Below, piece after piece: positions 9,992 through 21,100 of a stretch of DNA of 64,000 bases. The translations under genes and the position numbers were made by a program. Within the stretch, counting starts at the first letter, position 1. Each line of letters starts with the position of its first letter. The DNA is taken from NCBI RefSeq assembly GCF_003255815.1, contig NC_037668.1:89581451-89645450 (forward strand), written 5' to 3'. The notes under the pieces are model-generated. The model made no database searches, was not told the DNA's origin, and was given only the letters and a program-made list of their open reading frames with translations. The stretch comes from Theropithecus gelada. Taxonomy: Eukaryota; Chordata; Mammalia; Primates; Cercopithecidae.

Positions 9992-11021
9992 TTACAATTT
10001 GGCATGTTTTTGCAGTGGCTGGTACTGATTGTTCCTTTCCATGTTTAGTGCTTCCTTCAGGAGCTCCTGTAAGGCAGGCCTGGTGGTGACAAAATCTCTC
10101 AGCATTTGCATGTCTGTAAAGGATTTTATTTCTCCTTCACTTAGGAAGCTTAGTTTGGCTGGATATGAAATTCTGGGTTGAAAATTCTTTTCTTTAAGAA
10201 TGTCCAATATTGGCCCCCATTCTATTCTGGCTTGTAGAGTTTCTGCGGAGAGATCTTCTGGTTAGTCTGATGGGCTTCCCTTTGTGGGTAACCCGACCTT
10301 TCTCTCTGGCTGTCCTTAACATTTTTTCCTTCATTTCAACTTTGGTGAATCTGACAATTATGTGTCTTGTGGTTGCTCTTCTCAAAGAGTATCTTTGTGG
10401 CGTTCTCTGTTATTTCCTGAATTTGAATGTTGGCTTGCCTTGCTAGGTTGGGGAAGTTCTCCTGGATAATATCCTGAAGAGTGTTTTCCAATTTGGTTCC
10501 ATTCTCCCCATCACTTTCAGGTATACCAATCAAACATAGATTTGGTCTTTTCACATAGTCCCATATTTCTTGGAGGCTTTGTTTGTTTCTTTTTACTTTT
10601 TTCTCTAAATTTCTCTTCTTGCTTCATTTCATTTATTTGATCTTCGATCACTGATACCCTTTCTTCCATTTGATCAAATTGGCCACTGAAGCTTGTGCAT
10701 TCGTCACGTAGTTCTCATGCCAAGGTTTTCAGCTCCATCAGGTCATTTAAAGTCTTCTCTACACTGTTCATTCTAGTTAGCCATTCTTCTAATCTTTTTT
10801 CAAGGTTTTTAGCTTCCTTGTGATGGGTTCGAACGTCCTCCTTTAACTTGGAGAAGTTTGTTATTACCGATCTTCTGAAGCCTCCTTCTGTCAGCTCGTC
10901 AAAGTCATTCTCCGTCCAGCTTTGTTCCATTGCTGGCAAGGAGCTGCGATCCTTTGGAGAAAGAAGAAGAGGCACTCTGTGTTTTAGAGTTTTCAGCTTT
11001 TTGGCTCTGTTTTTTCCCCAT
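9992..11021 (-). pseudogene. L1 ORF1 (RNA-binding p40), broken
   Basis: The start reads M-G-K-K-Q at 11021 on the minus strand and the frame ends at 9992 with NQYQPLQKHAKL, the usual ORF1 C-terminus. Pieces seen in three frames include MEQSWTENDFDELTEGGFRR (N-terminus), the coiled coil, KRPNLCLIGIPESDGENGTK and FTKVEMKEKMLRTAREKGRV (RNA-recognition and C-terminal domains). The span of 1030 nt equals the normal ORF1 length, but at least two frameshifts separate the pieces, so it is not translatable as a whole. Confidence 0.92.
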
Positions 11022-12046
11022 CTGTATGGTTTTAGCTCCCTTTGGTCTTTGATGATGGTGACCTACAGATGGTGTTTTGGTGTGGATATCCTTTTTGTTT
11101 ATGTTGATGCTATTCCTCTTGATTGTTAGTTTTCCTTCTAACAGTCAGGACCCTCAGCTGCGTGTCTGCTGTAGTTTTCTGGAAGTCCACTCCAGACCCT
11201 GTTTGCCTGGGTATCACCAGTGGAGGCTGCAGAGCAGCAAATATTGCAGAACAGTAAATATTGCTGCCTAATCCGTCCTCTGGAATCTTCGTCTCCAAGG
11301 GGCACCAGCTGTATGAGGTTTCAGTCGGCCCCTACTGGGAGATGTCTCCCAGTTAGGCTACTCGGGAGTCAGGGACCCACTTGAGGAGGCAGTCTCTCTG
11401 TTCTCAGATCTCAAACTCCGTGCTGGGAGAACCACTGCTCTCTTCAAAGCTGTCATACAGGGACTTTTAAGTCTGCAGACGTTTCCGCTGCCTTTTGTTC
11501 AGCTATGCCCTGCCCCCAGAGGTGGAGTCTATAGAGGCAGGCAGGCCTCCTTGAGCTGCAGTGGGCTCCACCCAGTTGGAGCTTCCCAGGTGCTTTGTTT
11601 ACCTTGTCAAAACTCAGCAATGGCCGACGTCACTCCCCCAGCCTCGCTGCCACCCTGCAGTCCAATCTCAGACTGCTGTGCTAGCAGTGAGCAAGGCTCC
11701 ATGGGCGTGGGACCCGCCAAGCCAGGCATGGGATTTAATCTCCTGGTGTGCCATTTGCTAAGACCGTTGGAAAAGTGCAGTATTAGGGCAAGGGTGTCCC
11801 GATTTTCCAGGTAGTGTCTGTGACGGCTTCCCTTGGCTAGGAAAGGGAATTCCCTGACCCCTGTGCCTCCCGGGTGAGGCGATGCCCCGCGTTCCTTCAG
11901 CTTACACTCCATGGGCTGCACCCACTGTCCAACCAGTCCCAGTGAGATGAACCCAGTACCTCAGTTGGAAATGCAGAAGTCACCTGTCTTCTGTTGCACT
12001 CACGCTGGGAGCTATAGACCGGAGCTGTTCCTATTTGGCCATCTTG
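11022..12046 (-). promoter_or_regulatory. L1 5' UTR with internal sense and possible antisense promoter
   Basis: This GC-richer block is the L1 5' UTR, which in human L1 carries an internal Pol II promoter and an antisense promoter. The first bases (on the minus strand, ccaagatggcc) contain the YY1-type motif known at the L1 start. Because the L1 is antisense to PATJ, its antisense promoter would point along the + strand toward E3. Activity is inferred, not seen. Confidence 0.6.
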
Positions 12047-12146
12047 GAATCCTTCCCTATAATGGTGTTTAATAGCTCTGAAAGAGCTCTTGGCTTCAGT
12101 TTACCACACCAACTGAATGTAGGGATACCCAGTATCTGTGAATGAG

Positions 12147-12350
12147 CAATTCTTGATTCTCGTGTCTCAGCCTCCCCAGTGGCTGGGATTACAGGCGTGC
12201 GCCATCGTGCCTGTCTAATTTTTGTAGTTTTAGTAGAGATAGGGTTTCACCATGTTGGCCAGGCTGGTCTTGAACACGTGACCTTAAGTGATCCATCTGC
12301 CTTGACTTCCCAAAGTGCTGGAATTACAGGCGTGAGCCACTGTGCCTGGC
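12147..12350 (-). repeat. Alu, antisense, partial
   Basis: Starts mid-element at gagcaattcttgattctcgt and ends ctgtgcctggcc. The Alu 3' third is missing. Confidence 0.9.
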
Positions 12351-12465
12351 CTTAATTATTTTTTATAAGAATACTTTATAAGTGATGTGTAATTATTTAA
12401 AACACAATGTAGAATCACTCTTATGCAACTTATGGTTGACGGTGAAAACTTGAGTAACTCCTATG

Positions 12466-12765
12466 TTTTTTTTAAAAAACAAGGTCTTGCTCTGTCACCC
12501 AGGCTGTAGTACAGTGGCACGATCATAGCTCACTGCAGCCTCAAACTCCTGGGCTCAGAAAATCCTCCCACCTCAGACTCCCAAGTAGCTAGGACTACAG
12601 ATGCACGTCACCATGTCTGGCTAATTTTTAAAGAAGATTTTTTGTTTGGGAGTAGAGATTGGGTCTCACTAAGTTGCCCCGGCTGGTCTCAAACTTCTGG
12701 CCTGATATGATCCTCCCACCTTAACCTCCCAAAGCACTAGGACTATAGCCATGAGCCACTGATCC
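12466..12765 (-). repeat. Old Alu (AluJ-like), antisense
   Basis: Starts ttttttttaaaaaacaaggt and ends gagccactgatcc. It is one of the most diverged copies here. Confidence 0.88.
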
Positions 12766-13322
12766 TTTCCAGTTCCTCTATTATTTTACTTAGCTCAATT
12801 TAGCAAGATGAGGAATCTCTACACCAAGGGGAATTCTTTCTAACTCCCTTCTAAGTAATAAGGTTACCTGTGTAGGTTTGTTTGTCAGCGTCATGATGAT
12901 GTCATGCCAGAACATAGGAGAGCCCATAGCAATTGGTCCAGCTATTCTGCAGGTCTTGCTTCCTGCCCACCAGAACAGTAAGAGCTTAGGACTTTAGCAT
13001 TTTTTTCCCCCAAGGCTATATTGAAAAGCATCTAACCCCTTCTTTGTCATTGAGTTTACCTTGCTTTTCTCTTCTCATTGTTTAGTTCCTTATTCTTTTC
13101 AATGCTATTAACAAGTTCATTTTTTAAGGAATTGATTGATTATCTATTACACATGGCATTTTGGGTTTAAGGAATCGTATATGTAAGTTATCTCAGATTT
13201 AATAAGGTCATGAAATGGGAGAACAGGAGTAAAATATGCTCACTTAAATATAGTCCTCAACAACTAATAATTCAAGTTAGCATTACAAAAATTTTTTTTA
13301 AATATGTATTTTTTGGTTTTAG
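12766..13322 (+). other. Unique intronic sequence before E3
   Basis: About 550 bases without recognisable repeats or ORFs, ending in the T-rich tract and TTTTAG acceptor of E3. Confidence 0.75.
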
Positions 13323-13469
13323 GAACTGTTGTTGAACCACCCAAACCACCAGCTCTCTTTCTAACTGGAGCAGTGGAAACTGAAACTAATGTGGATGGTG
13401 AACAGGAGGAAATTAAAGATAGAATGGATAATTTAAAAAGTGACAACATACAAGCCTTAGAAAAATTGG
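13323..13469 (+). CDS. PATJ: PATJ coding exon E3: linker between PDZ3 and PDZ4
   Basis: This 147 nt exon, phase 1 at both ends, encodes 48 complete residues. It opens with a proline-rich stretch (TVVEPPKPPALFLTGAVETE) and continues with a charged segment rich in E, D and K (NVDGEQEEIKDRMDNLKSDN, IQALEKL) that looks helical. No domain is recognisable, which fits the known inter-PDZ linker of PATJ. The acceptor is TTTTAG and the donor is GTAGGT. The open frame runs past both splice sites (13304-13498), so a simple ORF call overstates the exon. Skipping would keep the frame. Confidence 0.92.
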
Positions 13470-13611
13470 GTAGGTACAAAGCATTCACTTTGCAATAACA
13501 GACTTCTTCATTTGTTAACCATTTTCTCTCTTTGTATTTAATATAATGTGAGAAATCTTATAGGCATTTTGGAGATATAAAATAGCATATTGTTAATATC
13601 AACATCTTTTC

Positions 13612-14093
13612 TTTGAGATGGAGTTTTTTTTTCTTCTTTTATTTTTTATTATACTTTAAGTTCTAGGGTACATGTGCACAACGTGCAGGTTTGTTACATA
13701 TGTGTACATGTGCCATGTTGGTGTGCTGCACCCGTTAACTCGTCATTTACATTAGGTATTTCTCCTAATGCTCTCCCTCCCCGCTCCCCCCACCCCACGA
13801 CAGACCCTGAGATGGAGTTTCATTCTTGTTGCCCAGGCTGGAGTGCAGTGGCATGATCTCAGCTTACTGTAACCTCCACCTCCTGGGTTCAAGTGATTCT
13901 CCTGCCTCAGCCTCCCAAGTATAGCTGGGATTACAGGTGCATGCCACCACACTGGGCTAATTTTTGTATTTTTAGTAGAGACGGGGTTTCACCATATTGG
14001 CCAGGCTGGTCTTGAACTCCTGGCCTCAAATGATCTGCCCACCTGGGCCTCCCAAAGTGTTGGGATTACAGGTGTGAGCCACTGTGCCCAGCC
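13612..14093 (-). repeat. Alu, antisense, interrupted by a short L1
   Basis: Two Alu pieces, 13612-13626 and 13808-14093, belong to one element; flanking direct repeats aatatcaacat lie at 13595-13605 and 14094-14104. A 181 bp L1 3' end sits between the pieces. Confidence 0.92.
13627..13807 (-). mobile_element. 181 bp L1 3'-end insertion inside an Alu
   Basis: The segment reads as the L1 3' UTR in minus orientation (ttattatactttaagttcta ... ccccacgacag). It is bounded by tgagatggagttt at 13614-13626 and 13808-13820, a 13-base target-site duplication of Alu sequence. Confidence 0.94.
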
Positions 14094-14179
14094 AATATCA
14101 ACATTTTAACACTGTGACAGTTGGAGACCAAGCTCTTGTTTAATTTTTCTTTACTTATGTTAAGTTTTTAATTTCATTT

Positions 14180-14300
14180 TAATTTTTGTAGAGATGGGGT
14201 CTCACTGTGTTGTCCAGGCTGGTTTTAAACTCCTGACCTCAAGCCATCCTCCCACCTTGGCCCCTCAGAGTGCTGAGATTATAGGCGGGAACCACCTTAG
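14180..14300 (-). repeat. Half Alu (left monomer, FLAM-like), antisense
   Basis: Contains a single Alu arm: tttttgtagagatggggtct to ggcgggaaccacc. No second monomer. Confidence 0.82.
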
Positions 14301-15244
14301 CTTATATATTATCATTGATATGTCTATATCTATAGATTATTGCTGTTTATACACATATAGCATATGTTTCTTTTTCATTATACATGTTTTTTATTATAAA
14401 AATTAATAATGTATACATTTCTATAAGTTGCATCGAATTGCCAGGCTGTTATACATTTATTCTTTAATTTTTTTAATTGATTTGCAGCTTTGTCCTTTTA
14501 CTTTGTATTTTGATACCTTAGCTATTACAGTGGACTCTACTCTCCAAGTTCATTGAGTAACAGTTGCACACAGTTCCCTGCATAAAAGTGCCTGGGAAAG
14601 CCTCGCCTGCTAAATGAAACTCCTTGAGTACTTAACACCATCCATGTTCCTGAGAAGTTTTGGCTTTTGGCTTTGTCTTGTCTCAGGTCAGGAAAGAATA
14701 GCCTATGATTTGGAAATTTACCTTGTTCTTTTTGACTCAAGTAGATTGCAGTTTATCTTTGCAAATCTGAGTTGAGCTCAGATTTTCAGTAAAAAGTCAG
14801 ATGAAAATCGAGTACATTCTGAAATTAGATACAGTTTTAGAAAAATTCTTTCCATAATAAATGTTCCTTTTTTTTATTATAATGACAAGACAAAGCTTTT
14901 CGTATCATCGTTATACTCACGCTAGGGATAACAATACTCCTCTATTTTAAATGCTACCTGACGTTTAAAAAACATTATTTACTAAGCTTGGCTTAACTGG
15001 GCATGCTTAATAAAATAAATGACAAAACATTCAATTTTTTTTTACTAATCAAAGTACCTAATTTTATACAATTTGCACTCAACTTTTAATGTTAGTAATA
15101 GAAACAATGAAATTATTTTACTTCTTGATACTTAAGACTTTAACTCCAAGACGTGCACTACAAGATTTTCATCATCAATGTGACGGTCTTGGCATCTTAT
15201 ATACTATGTTCCCATTTCAAATTAAGTCCTACTTGCTAAAATGA

Positions 15245-15400
15245 AAGCAAGTAAAGACAGTGAACAGATGGTTCACGAAAGAGGAATACAAAAAGCTAAT
15301 AACAACACTGACATATCAACTTCATTTGTAATGAAAGAAATACGAATTTTAAAAATGACATACCATTTTTTAGTTATATTTGCAAAAATTAAAGAGTATA
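15245..15400 (+). repeat. Old L1 ORF2 fragment, sense
   Basis: gaacagatggttcacgaaag and gaaagaaatacgaattttaa align with the late ORF2 region of L1 (the 'cttctcaaaagaagacat' and 'agaaatgcaaatcaaaac' blocks), heavily diverged. Confidence 0.6.
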
Positions 15401-17178
15401 CCTACAATTGACCAGGAAGTATCAGTTTTAGAAATATTTCATGTGTGCTATTTGGATCAACTTCACTACATTTTTTTCTTCTTGCATATGTATAATTTTA
15501 GCTTTAGAGTAAAACCAAAATCTACTAACTGCTATGAGGTTAGCTCTCTTTTTGCCTTTGGAATAATTGTTTCAGATCATCATGTTATTCATTTTTTGAT
15601 CATTTTGTGTAACCTAGGATTTATTGAGCTGCTGAAAGTATATCTCTTTTCTCTAGCACTTAGGCCTTTGTACTGTGGTTTAAAACACATGACTGTGTTT
15701 TTGTTGTACAACGGAAAGGTAAAAATATAGTCAAAAGAATTGCTGGTGAAATGTCAACATTATATTATACATATATATTAACTGTCATATGAGAGCCATA
15801 TTTTTAAGCTTAGAATTCAACAAATAAATTGCAAATTTTGTTCAAATTTGTTTACCAGATAAGAAATTACTGGAAATTTATAAGAAGAAATTTATAAGGC
15901 AAGATGTTAGAACTCTTAATGTAATTTCTTAAGGAAATACTAACAGGAATAGGCACAAAGGTGCAGAGCCCAAATGAATTTGATTTTTTGTTTTTAATAG
16001 GATCTTTGGTTAGTCATCCCCTAAATGAAATCTAGCATAGCAATTAATATAGTTATTTCACGGGTGTTCTTTTATAAATGTAGTAATTTAAGTTCTTTAG
16101 TGTTCATTAGTGTTAGTCACTGATTTTTGAGGTTAGCCTGTTTCGCTTAATGATTTGTATTATGTCATTGAACATTATATGCTTATCCAAGATGAGCTGT
16201 CCATGCTGAAGACTAAAAGAACTGATACTGCAAGTTACATTTGATTTTAGGCAGATGGTTATATCAGTTGTGATAACTGTTCTGTGACTTGTTTAATCTT
16301 AAGACAATATTGAGACAGTTTTTCTTTAAGTTAAAAAACGTAGAAGTTTGTTCATTTTCTGCTACTGCTATGGGTATAAGTTATAACTTCAGTTTTAGTA
16401 CTTTGACTTTTGCCTATTAGACATTATTCATACTATGCACCATGCACTGAGCTTCTGCTTACAGTCATGTGGAGGACAGGCAAGACACTTAAAATCTGTT
16501 TTGGCTGTATAAAATTATGCAACACAGACCGTATTACACTCAAGTAAGAAAGTCATAAAGATACAAATATCTTAATAACCAAGCAACAAAAGACTAGTGT
16601 GAAACCAGAGTTTCTATTGTATTAAAGCTCATGGAACTTTGACTGAATTAAACCAGACAAGCCTTTATAGCTACCCATATGAAAAGTCTGATTGTATTGT
16701 GTTGATATGCGCTGCTGATAGTAAAGATATCTTGATAAGTTTTTACTTTTCTAGTGGACAGCTGGAATGGAACTACTTTGAAGTGATTAACATTTAAATT
16801 AAATCCTTCTATGTCCTAATGTATTATAAAGCAAAGCCAGATGCATTTTACTTGTAAACTATAGGATGTTTACATATAAACTGTATATAATTTAAATTTC
16901 ATGTATAACTCATCATGTTCTCTTTCCTTTAAAATATCCCTTAACAAAAAAAGCTCTTTCGTAATTTGGTCACAGCTGGTCTTTACATTTTATGTTAGTT
17001 TTATAAGTCACCTCTGATTTACTTTACCTAGTAGACCTAAGTTAATGCATTTTCCTTTTTATTCATTTCCCCTTTACTTACTGAAACTGGACTGTTATTG
17101 AAGAATTTAGCAGTTAAGTGTGTTTGGCTCACAGTAGTTTCAACATTCTCTCTCTCTCTCTCTTTTTTTAATATCCAG

Positions 17179-17255
17179 AAAAAGCCCCAGACTCTCCAGA
17201 AAATGAGCTGAAATCCAGATGGGAAAACCTATTGGGTCCTGATTATGAAGTAATG
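17179..17255 (+). CDS. PATJ: PATJ coding exon E4: linker before PDZ4
   Basis: This 77 nt exon finishes a split codon (phase 1 in, phase 0 out) and encodes 25 residues, from KAPDSPENELKSRW to NLLGPDYEVM. The W-E-N-L-L-G-P-D-Y-E segment is the conserved lead-in to PATJ PDZ4. The human protein, as I remember it, has V where this has A in the first triplet. The acceptor ATATCCAG follows a CT dinucleotide repeat and a T run that form its polypyrimidine tract; the donor is GTATGT. Skipping alone would break the frame. Confidence 0.92.
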
Positions 17256-18294
17256 GTATGTTAAAATGCTCTAATAAAAAACACTCATGTTTCATTTCAC
17301 ATCAAGTTTCTAACACTACAGTCCAAAGAAATGGGAGAGTCAAAGAATAGCCAGCCTGCCTTTATTTTTCCTTCCTGCCTTTCTTCCCTATTGGATCAGT
17401 CAGTTGATTTTTTCCCCCATCTTTAGCATTTTAAGCTGTAAGAATAATTAAGGACTGCACACAAACTTCCCTTAAAATTAGCAGACACTCAGTTCATGTT
17501 GAAACCATTTAAGTCGACAATAGACAGAAAACTGTTAGGAGAGAGAGAGCTTGCCTTTAAATTTATAACCTGTATCAGCTGCTTAAAATTGCTGGCATTT
17601 TTATGATTGCTTTTATGATCTGTTTGTTTTACTGTACACTGAAAGGCCTGTGGATATTAGTCCTATGTTTCACAAAGAATCTTACAGTTTTATGTGAAAA
17701 ATGAAAGAATGATTATCAAATGTATTTGGAGGAACAGGAAGTAATTTAGGTTAGGTATAAGTTTATAGTACCAGTGGTCCATTAGACTTCCTTTCACCTG
17801 CTATTAGATTCATTGAGTAAGGGATTGATTACATTTCCCCATATGAATCCACATGAAGGCAGAAAGTTGTGCTTAGACAGGCCTCTACAGTTTTCACTAA
17901 ATGCATTAGCAAAAAAATATTCTTTTAAATTTCTACTCTCATTCACATTTTCTTACATATGTTTATTATTAGTACTTGTTGGCTGGTTGGAGATTTAAAA
18001 AATCATTTTGGTTTAGATTACCTAGCCACTGTCTGTTGTCACAAAATTTTCAGTGTCATTAGGATGAGTCAATACAATTGACACTTTCTCTTGGTAACTT
18101 TATACCTGTGTGTCAGTTTTCCCGAGCTGCTGTTTCTTTGCTTCATAGATTTCAAATATGGTTATTAGGCTATTACCTAGCAAATGGCCTTTCCTACTTA
18201 TCTTAGTGGTTTGATATTCAAAGGAATTTGCTGTACCAGTATTTACAAATGGCCAGTTTTATGATGGGCTCTTTTTTTGTTAAAAAACATTTTT

Positions 18295-18608
18295 TTGGCC
18301 ACATGGGGTAGCTCACACCTGTAATCCCAGCACTTTGGGAGGTCGAGATGGGTGGATCACTTGAGGTTGGGAGTTTGAGACCAGCCTGGCCAATAGGGTG
18401 AAACCTTGTATCTACTAAAAATACAAAAATTAGCTGGGTGTGATAGTGGGCACCTGTAATCCCAGCTACTTGGGAGGCTGAGGCAGGAGAATTGCTTAAC
18501 CCAGGAGGCGGAGGTTGTGGTGAGCCGAGATTGTGCCACTGCACTGTGCCTGGGCGAAAGAGGGAGACTCCACCTCAAAACCAAAAACAAAAAACAAAAA
18601 GCAAAAAA
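18295..18608 (+). repeat. Alu, sense
   Basis: Begins tttggccacatggggtagct and ends in a (CAAAAA)-type tail; directly followed by an Alu in the opposite orientation. Confidence 0.9.
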
Positions 18609-18611
18609 CGA

Positions 18612-18899
18612 TTTTTTGAGAGACAGGGTCTTGCTTTGTTGCCCAGACTGGAATGCAGTGGTACAATCATAGTTCACTGCAGCTTCAACTTCCTGGGCTC
18701 AAGCGATCCTCCCACCTCAGCCTTCTGACTGACTGGGACTACAAGCATGAGCCACCACGCTCACTTAATTTTTCAATTTTTTTTTAAGAGATGGTGTCTC
18801 ACTGTGTTGCCCAGTCTGATCTCGAGCTCCTAGGCTCAAGTGATCCACCCTCCTTGGCCTCCCAAAGTTCTGGGATTACAGACATGAGCCACTGCCAGC
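18612..18899 (-). repeat. Old Alu, antisense
   Basis: Begins tttttgagagacagggtctt, ends gagccactgccagcc. With the sense Alu before it, it forms a tail-to-tail inverted pair only a few bases apart. Confidence 0.9.
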
Positions 18900-19633
18900 C
18901 TTCTGTTAAAATTTTATTCCCCTTATAACTAAACTTTAAAATTTCATTTATTTATTACATGGTGAGGTCATAACAGACAAATTATAAAGAGGAGACAGAA
19001 TTTGAAGTTGGAAATTTAAAGTGACAGCTATCCATTAAAAGTTGTAGCATCTTGTACCAAGGAATAGTTGGCAGAAAGAAGCCAGGCATGATGGAGAGTG
19101 AATGAATGCATGTACTCCAATATTTCTTATTTCATTTTCTTCCAGAATCTGCTTATCTGAAATGCGGTACTTTCAGAAGCTGTAGTTGGGTCATTGTTTA
19201 ACTTATCCCTTCCTGCCAGATGCATCATATTTTATTAACAAGTTACAGATGCAAATCATCAGTAACATACTTTTGCTTGCAAGGAATTCATTTCTGTGGA
19301 TGTCCACGATTGAAGCTTAGAATAGTTTTAGGCCAGGATTAAAAGCTTTAAGTATTCCATGAGCTTTCCACCAGGGACCAGGTCTTTCTGTTTGTGTCTT
19401 TGCCAGCTATTTCTCCCGGGGAAATGGTTTGAGCTTGTTGTGGAAAGTCAGATGCTTTAGTTTTTCCAAACACATCTGACTTTACTGACCTTGCAAATTT
19501 TGTTTTGAGGCTTGAATTTGAAAGTAAAAATGGCCATATTCTTGATTTTGTCAAAAGAGTAAAATTTTTATGCATTTAGCATAATGGAGGATTATATTAA
19601 AATTTTAGGGATCATGGATTTTTAAAAATAGTA

Positions 19634-19810
19634 TGGGGGGAGTGGGGAGGGATGGCATTGGGAGTTATACCTGATGTAAATGACGAGTTGATGGGTGCTG
19701 ACGAGTTGATGGGTGCAGCACACCAACATGGCACAAGTATACATATGTAACAAACCTGCACGTTGTGTACATGTACCCTAGAACTTAAAATATAATAATA
19801 ATAATAATTT
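19634..19810 (+). mobile_element. Short L1 3' end, sense
   Basis: L1 3' UTR from ggggggagtggggagggatg to the A-rich (TAA)n tail. It contains a perfect 18-base tandem duplication at 19681-19716. Confidence 0.9.
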
Positions 19811-20187
19811 AAAGAAAAACCCAGGCAGGACATAACCATATGAGATGATATACAAGTAATCTATAAACCTCTTTATAACCAAATGAAAACATATTTGGCA
19901 TATCATTTAGGTATTTAAAAAAAATAGTATATATATTTGCCCATCACCTTCTGTTCAATTTATGCAATTTAGGAAAAAAGATTGTTGTGGAGAACAACAA
20001 CAAAAAAGTCAAATATACTCTGAAATTTCACATTATGTGTTGTAGATTTCAAAAATATAAGAAAGGTATTAGAATGTAAGTCAAATAGAGTTATCAATAT
20101 ATAGGTTTTACAGATATTTTCAGAAAATGTAGGAAGAAATACAGTTCTGTTTTTACAAATACTGGAAATTTTTTTTTGTAAATTTAG

Positions 20188-20244
20188 GTTGCTACTTTGG
20201 ACACACAGATTGCAGATGATGCTGAGTTACAGAAATATTCAAAG
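20188..20244 (+). CDS. PATJ: PATJ coding exon E5: 19-residue micro-linker
   Basis: This 57 nt exon, phase 0 at both ends, encodes VATLDTQIADDAELQKYSK, a sequence I recognise from PATJ just before PDZ4. It starts after AATTTAG and ends at donor GTAAGC. Being short, symmetric and in frame, it is a natural cassette exon; leaving it out would shorten the strand leading into PDZ4 without changing the frame. The next intron is 14.4 kb. Confidence 0.91.
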
Positions 20245-20273
20245 GTAAGCATTTTTTATAACAAAGTTAACAG

Positions 20274-20402
20274 TTTTTTTTTTTAAGAGATAGGGTCTCA
20301 CTGTGTTGTCCAGGTTGGTCTCAAACTCATAGGCTCAAGTGATCCTCCTGTGTTTGCCTCCCAAAGTGTTGGGATTACAGGTGGAGCCACTGAACTCTGT
20401 CC
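20274..20402 (-). repeat. Half Alu (left monomer), antisense
   Basis: Single arm from ttttaagagatagggtctca to gtggagccactga; it starts 30 bases after the E5 donor. Confidence 0.85.
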
Positions 20403-21100
20403 ATTTTTCATAGTTTGAAGAACTTTCTTTAAATTCCTGCTGAAGAAACTAAATTAGTGCTGTGACCTAAAGCTTCCAGAACTTAGTCTTGCATGTTTCC
20501 TGGAAATGTGATGGGTCTCACTGTTATGAAAGATGATGCCTGGGAAGAACATGGGATCCCTGTGTCAATGTCCAGAAGCCAAAACCCAGGTTTGACTCCT
20601 TTGCCCACATTAGATGTAGTATGCAGAGTAACATTGTGCAGTGTGTGTTAGCTTTTTAGATATTATAAGAAGTCCTTTAATATATGTTTCCTAAAAATCA
20701 AGACCCAGGAATACAGGCTTTAAAAAAGGCTTCAGGTTCAGATGTTCAAGGAAAGAAAAGTGGTTTATCTTCTGAGTATAGGCAGTGGTTGTTCTTGAAT
20801 TTAAAACTTTTTGGTAAGCTTTATTTCTATTGGCAAGGTGCCAGAAGACAACTTCTACAGTTTTTTTTTTCCAGCATTTTTTGTGTCCTGTCACTAAAAA
20901 TTCCCATTCTGGATAAGCAGAGGTCAGGGCAATTGAAACTTAGAGAAGTCTTGTAGGCGGCTTCCTCAACAATCGATAAGAAAGGAAAGATGTTCTTGTC
21001 TGAGTGGTTTCAGAAGTCATACTGTAATTCTGCACGGGATATAAGTGCTGAGCCCACCTTAAACTCTTCTGTCACATGCAGTTTTAAGAATGTATTTTCT

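Larger units (their letters stand above)
6906..12046 (-). mobile_element. L1 (L1PA-type) with intact 5' end, internally deleted ORF2
   Basis: Read on the minus strand: a 5' end at about 12046 (ccaagatggccaaatagg, then caGCTCC), a 5' UTR to about 11022, ORF1 at 11021-9992, a 63-base spacer, ORF2 starting at 9928, then a 3' UTR and A-rich tail at about 6906. The total of about 5.1 kb against about 6.0 kb for a full copy comes from a loss of over 1 kb inside ORF2. Both ORFs also have frameshifts and stops, so the element cannot be autonomous. It is antisense to PATJ. Confidence 0.93.
3148..13322 (+). other. PATJ: PATJ intron E2-E3
   Basis: This 10.2 kb intron is mostly repeats: about ten Alus and two antisense L1 copies. 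The non-repeat parts (3148-3408, 4941-5230, 12765-13322) show no gene. The last 500 bases before E3 are unique and AT-rich. Confidence 0.85.
13470..17178 (+). other. PATJ: PATJ intron E3-E4
   Basis: A 3.7 kb intron. After a nested Alu/L1 (13612-14093) and a half Alu (14180-14300), the stretch 14400-17140 is mostly unique AT-rich sequence, with one old L1 piece near 15240-15400. The 116-codon open frame at 15380-15730 shows no family resemblance and lies in AT-rich sequence. The intron ends in a CT-dinucleotide acceptor tract. Confidence 0.82.
17256..20187 (+). other. PATJ: PATJ intron E4-E5
   Basis: A 2.9 kb intron with two Alus (18295-18899) and a short L1 3' end (about 19634-19810); 17256-18290 and 18900-19630 are unique, with no gene evidence. 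Confidence 0.82.

Noticed and set aside
15380..15730. 116-codon open frame as a small gene
   Set aside because: AT-driven hydrophobic composition, no recognisable domain, and it overlaps an L1 relic at its start.
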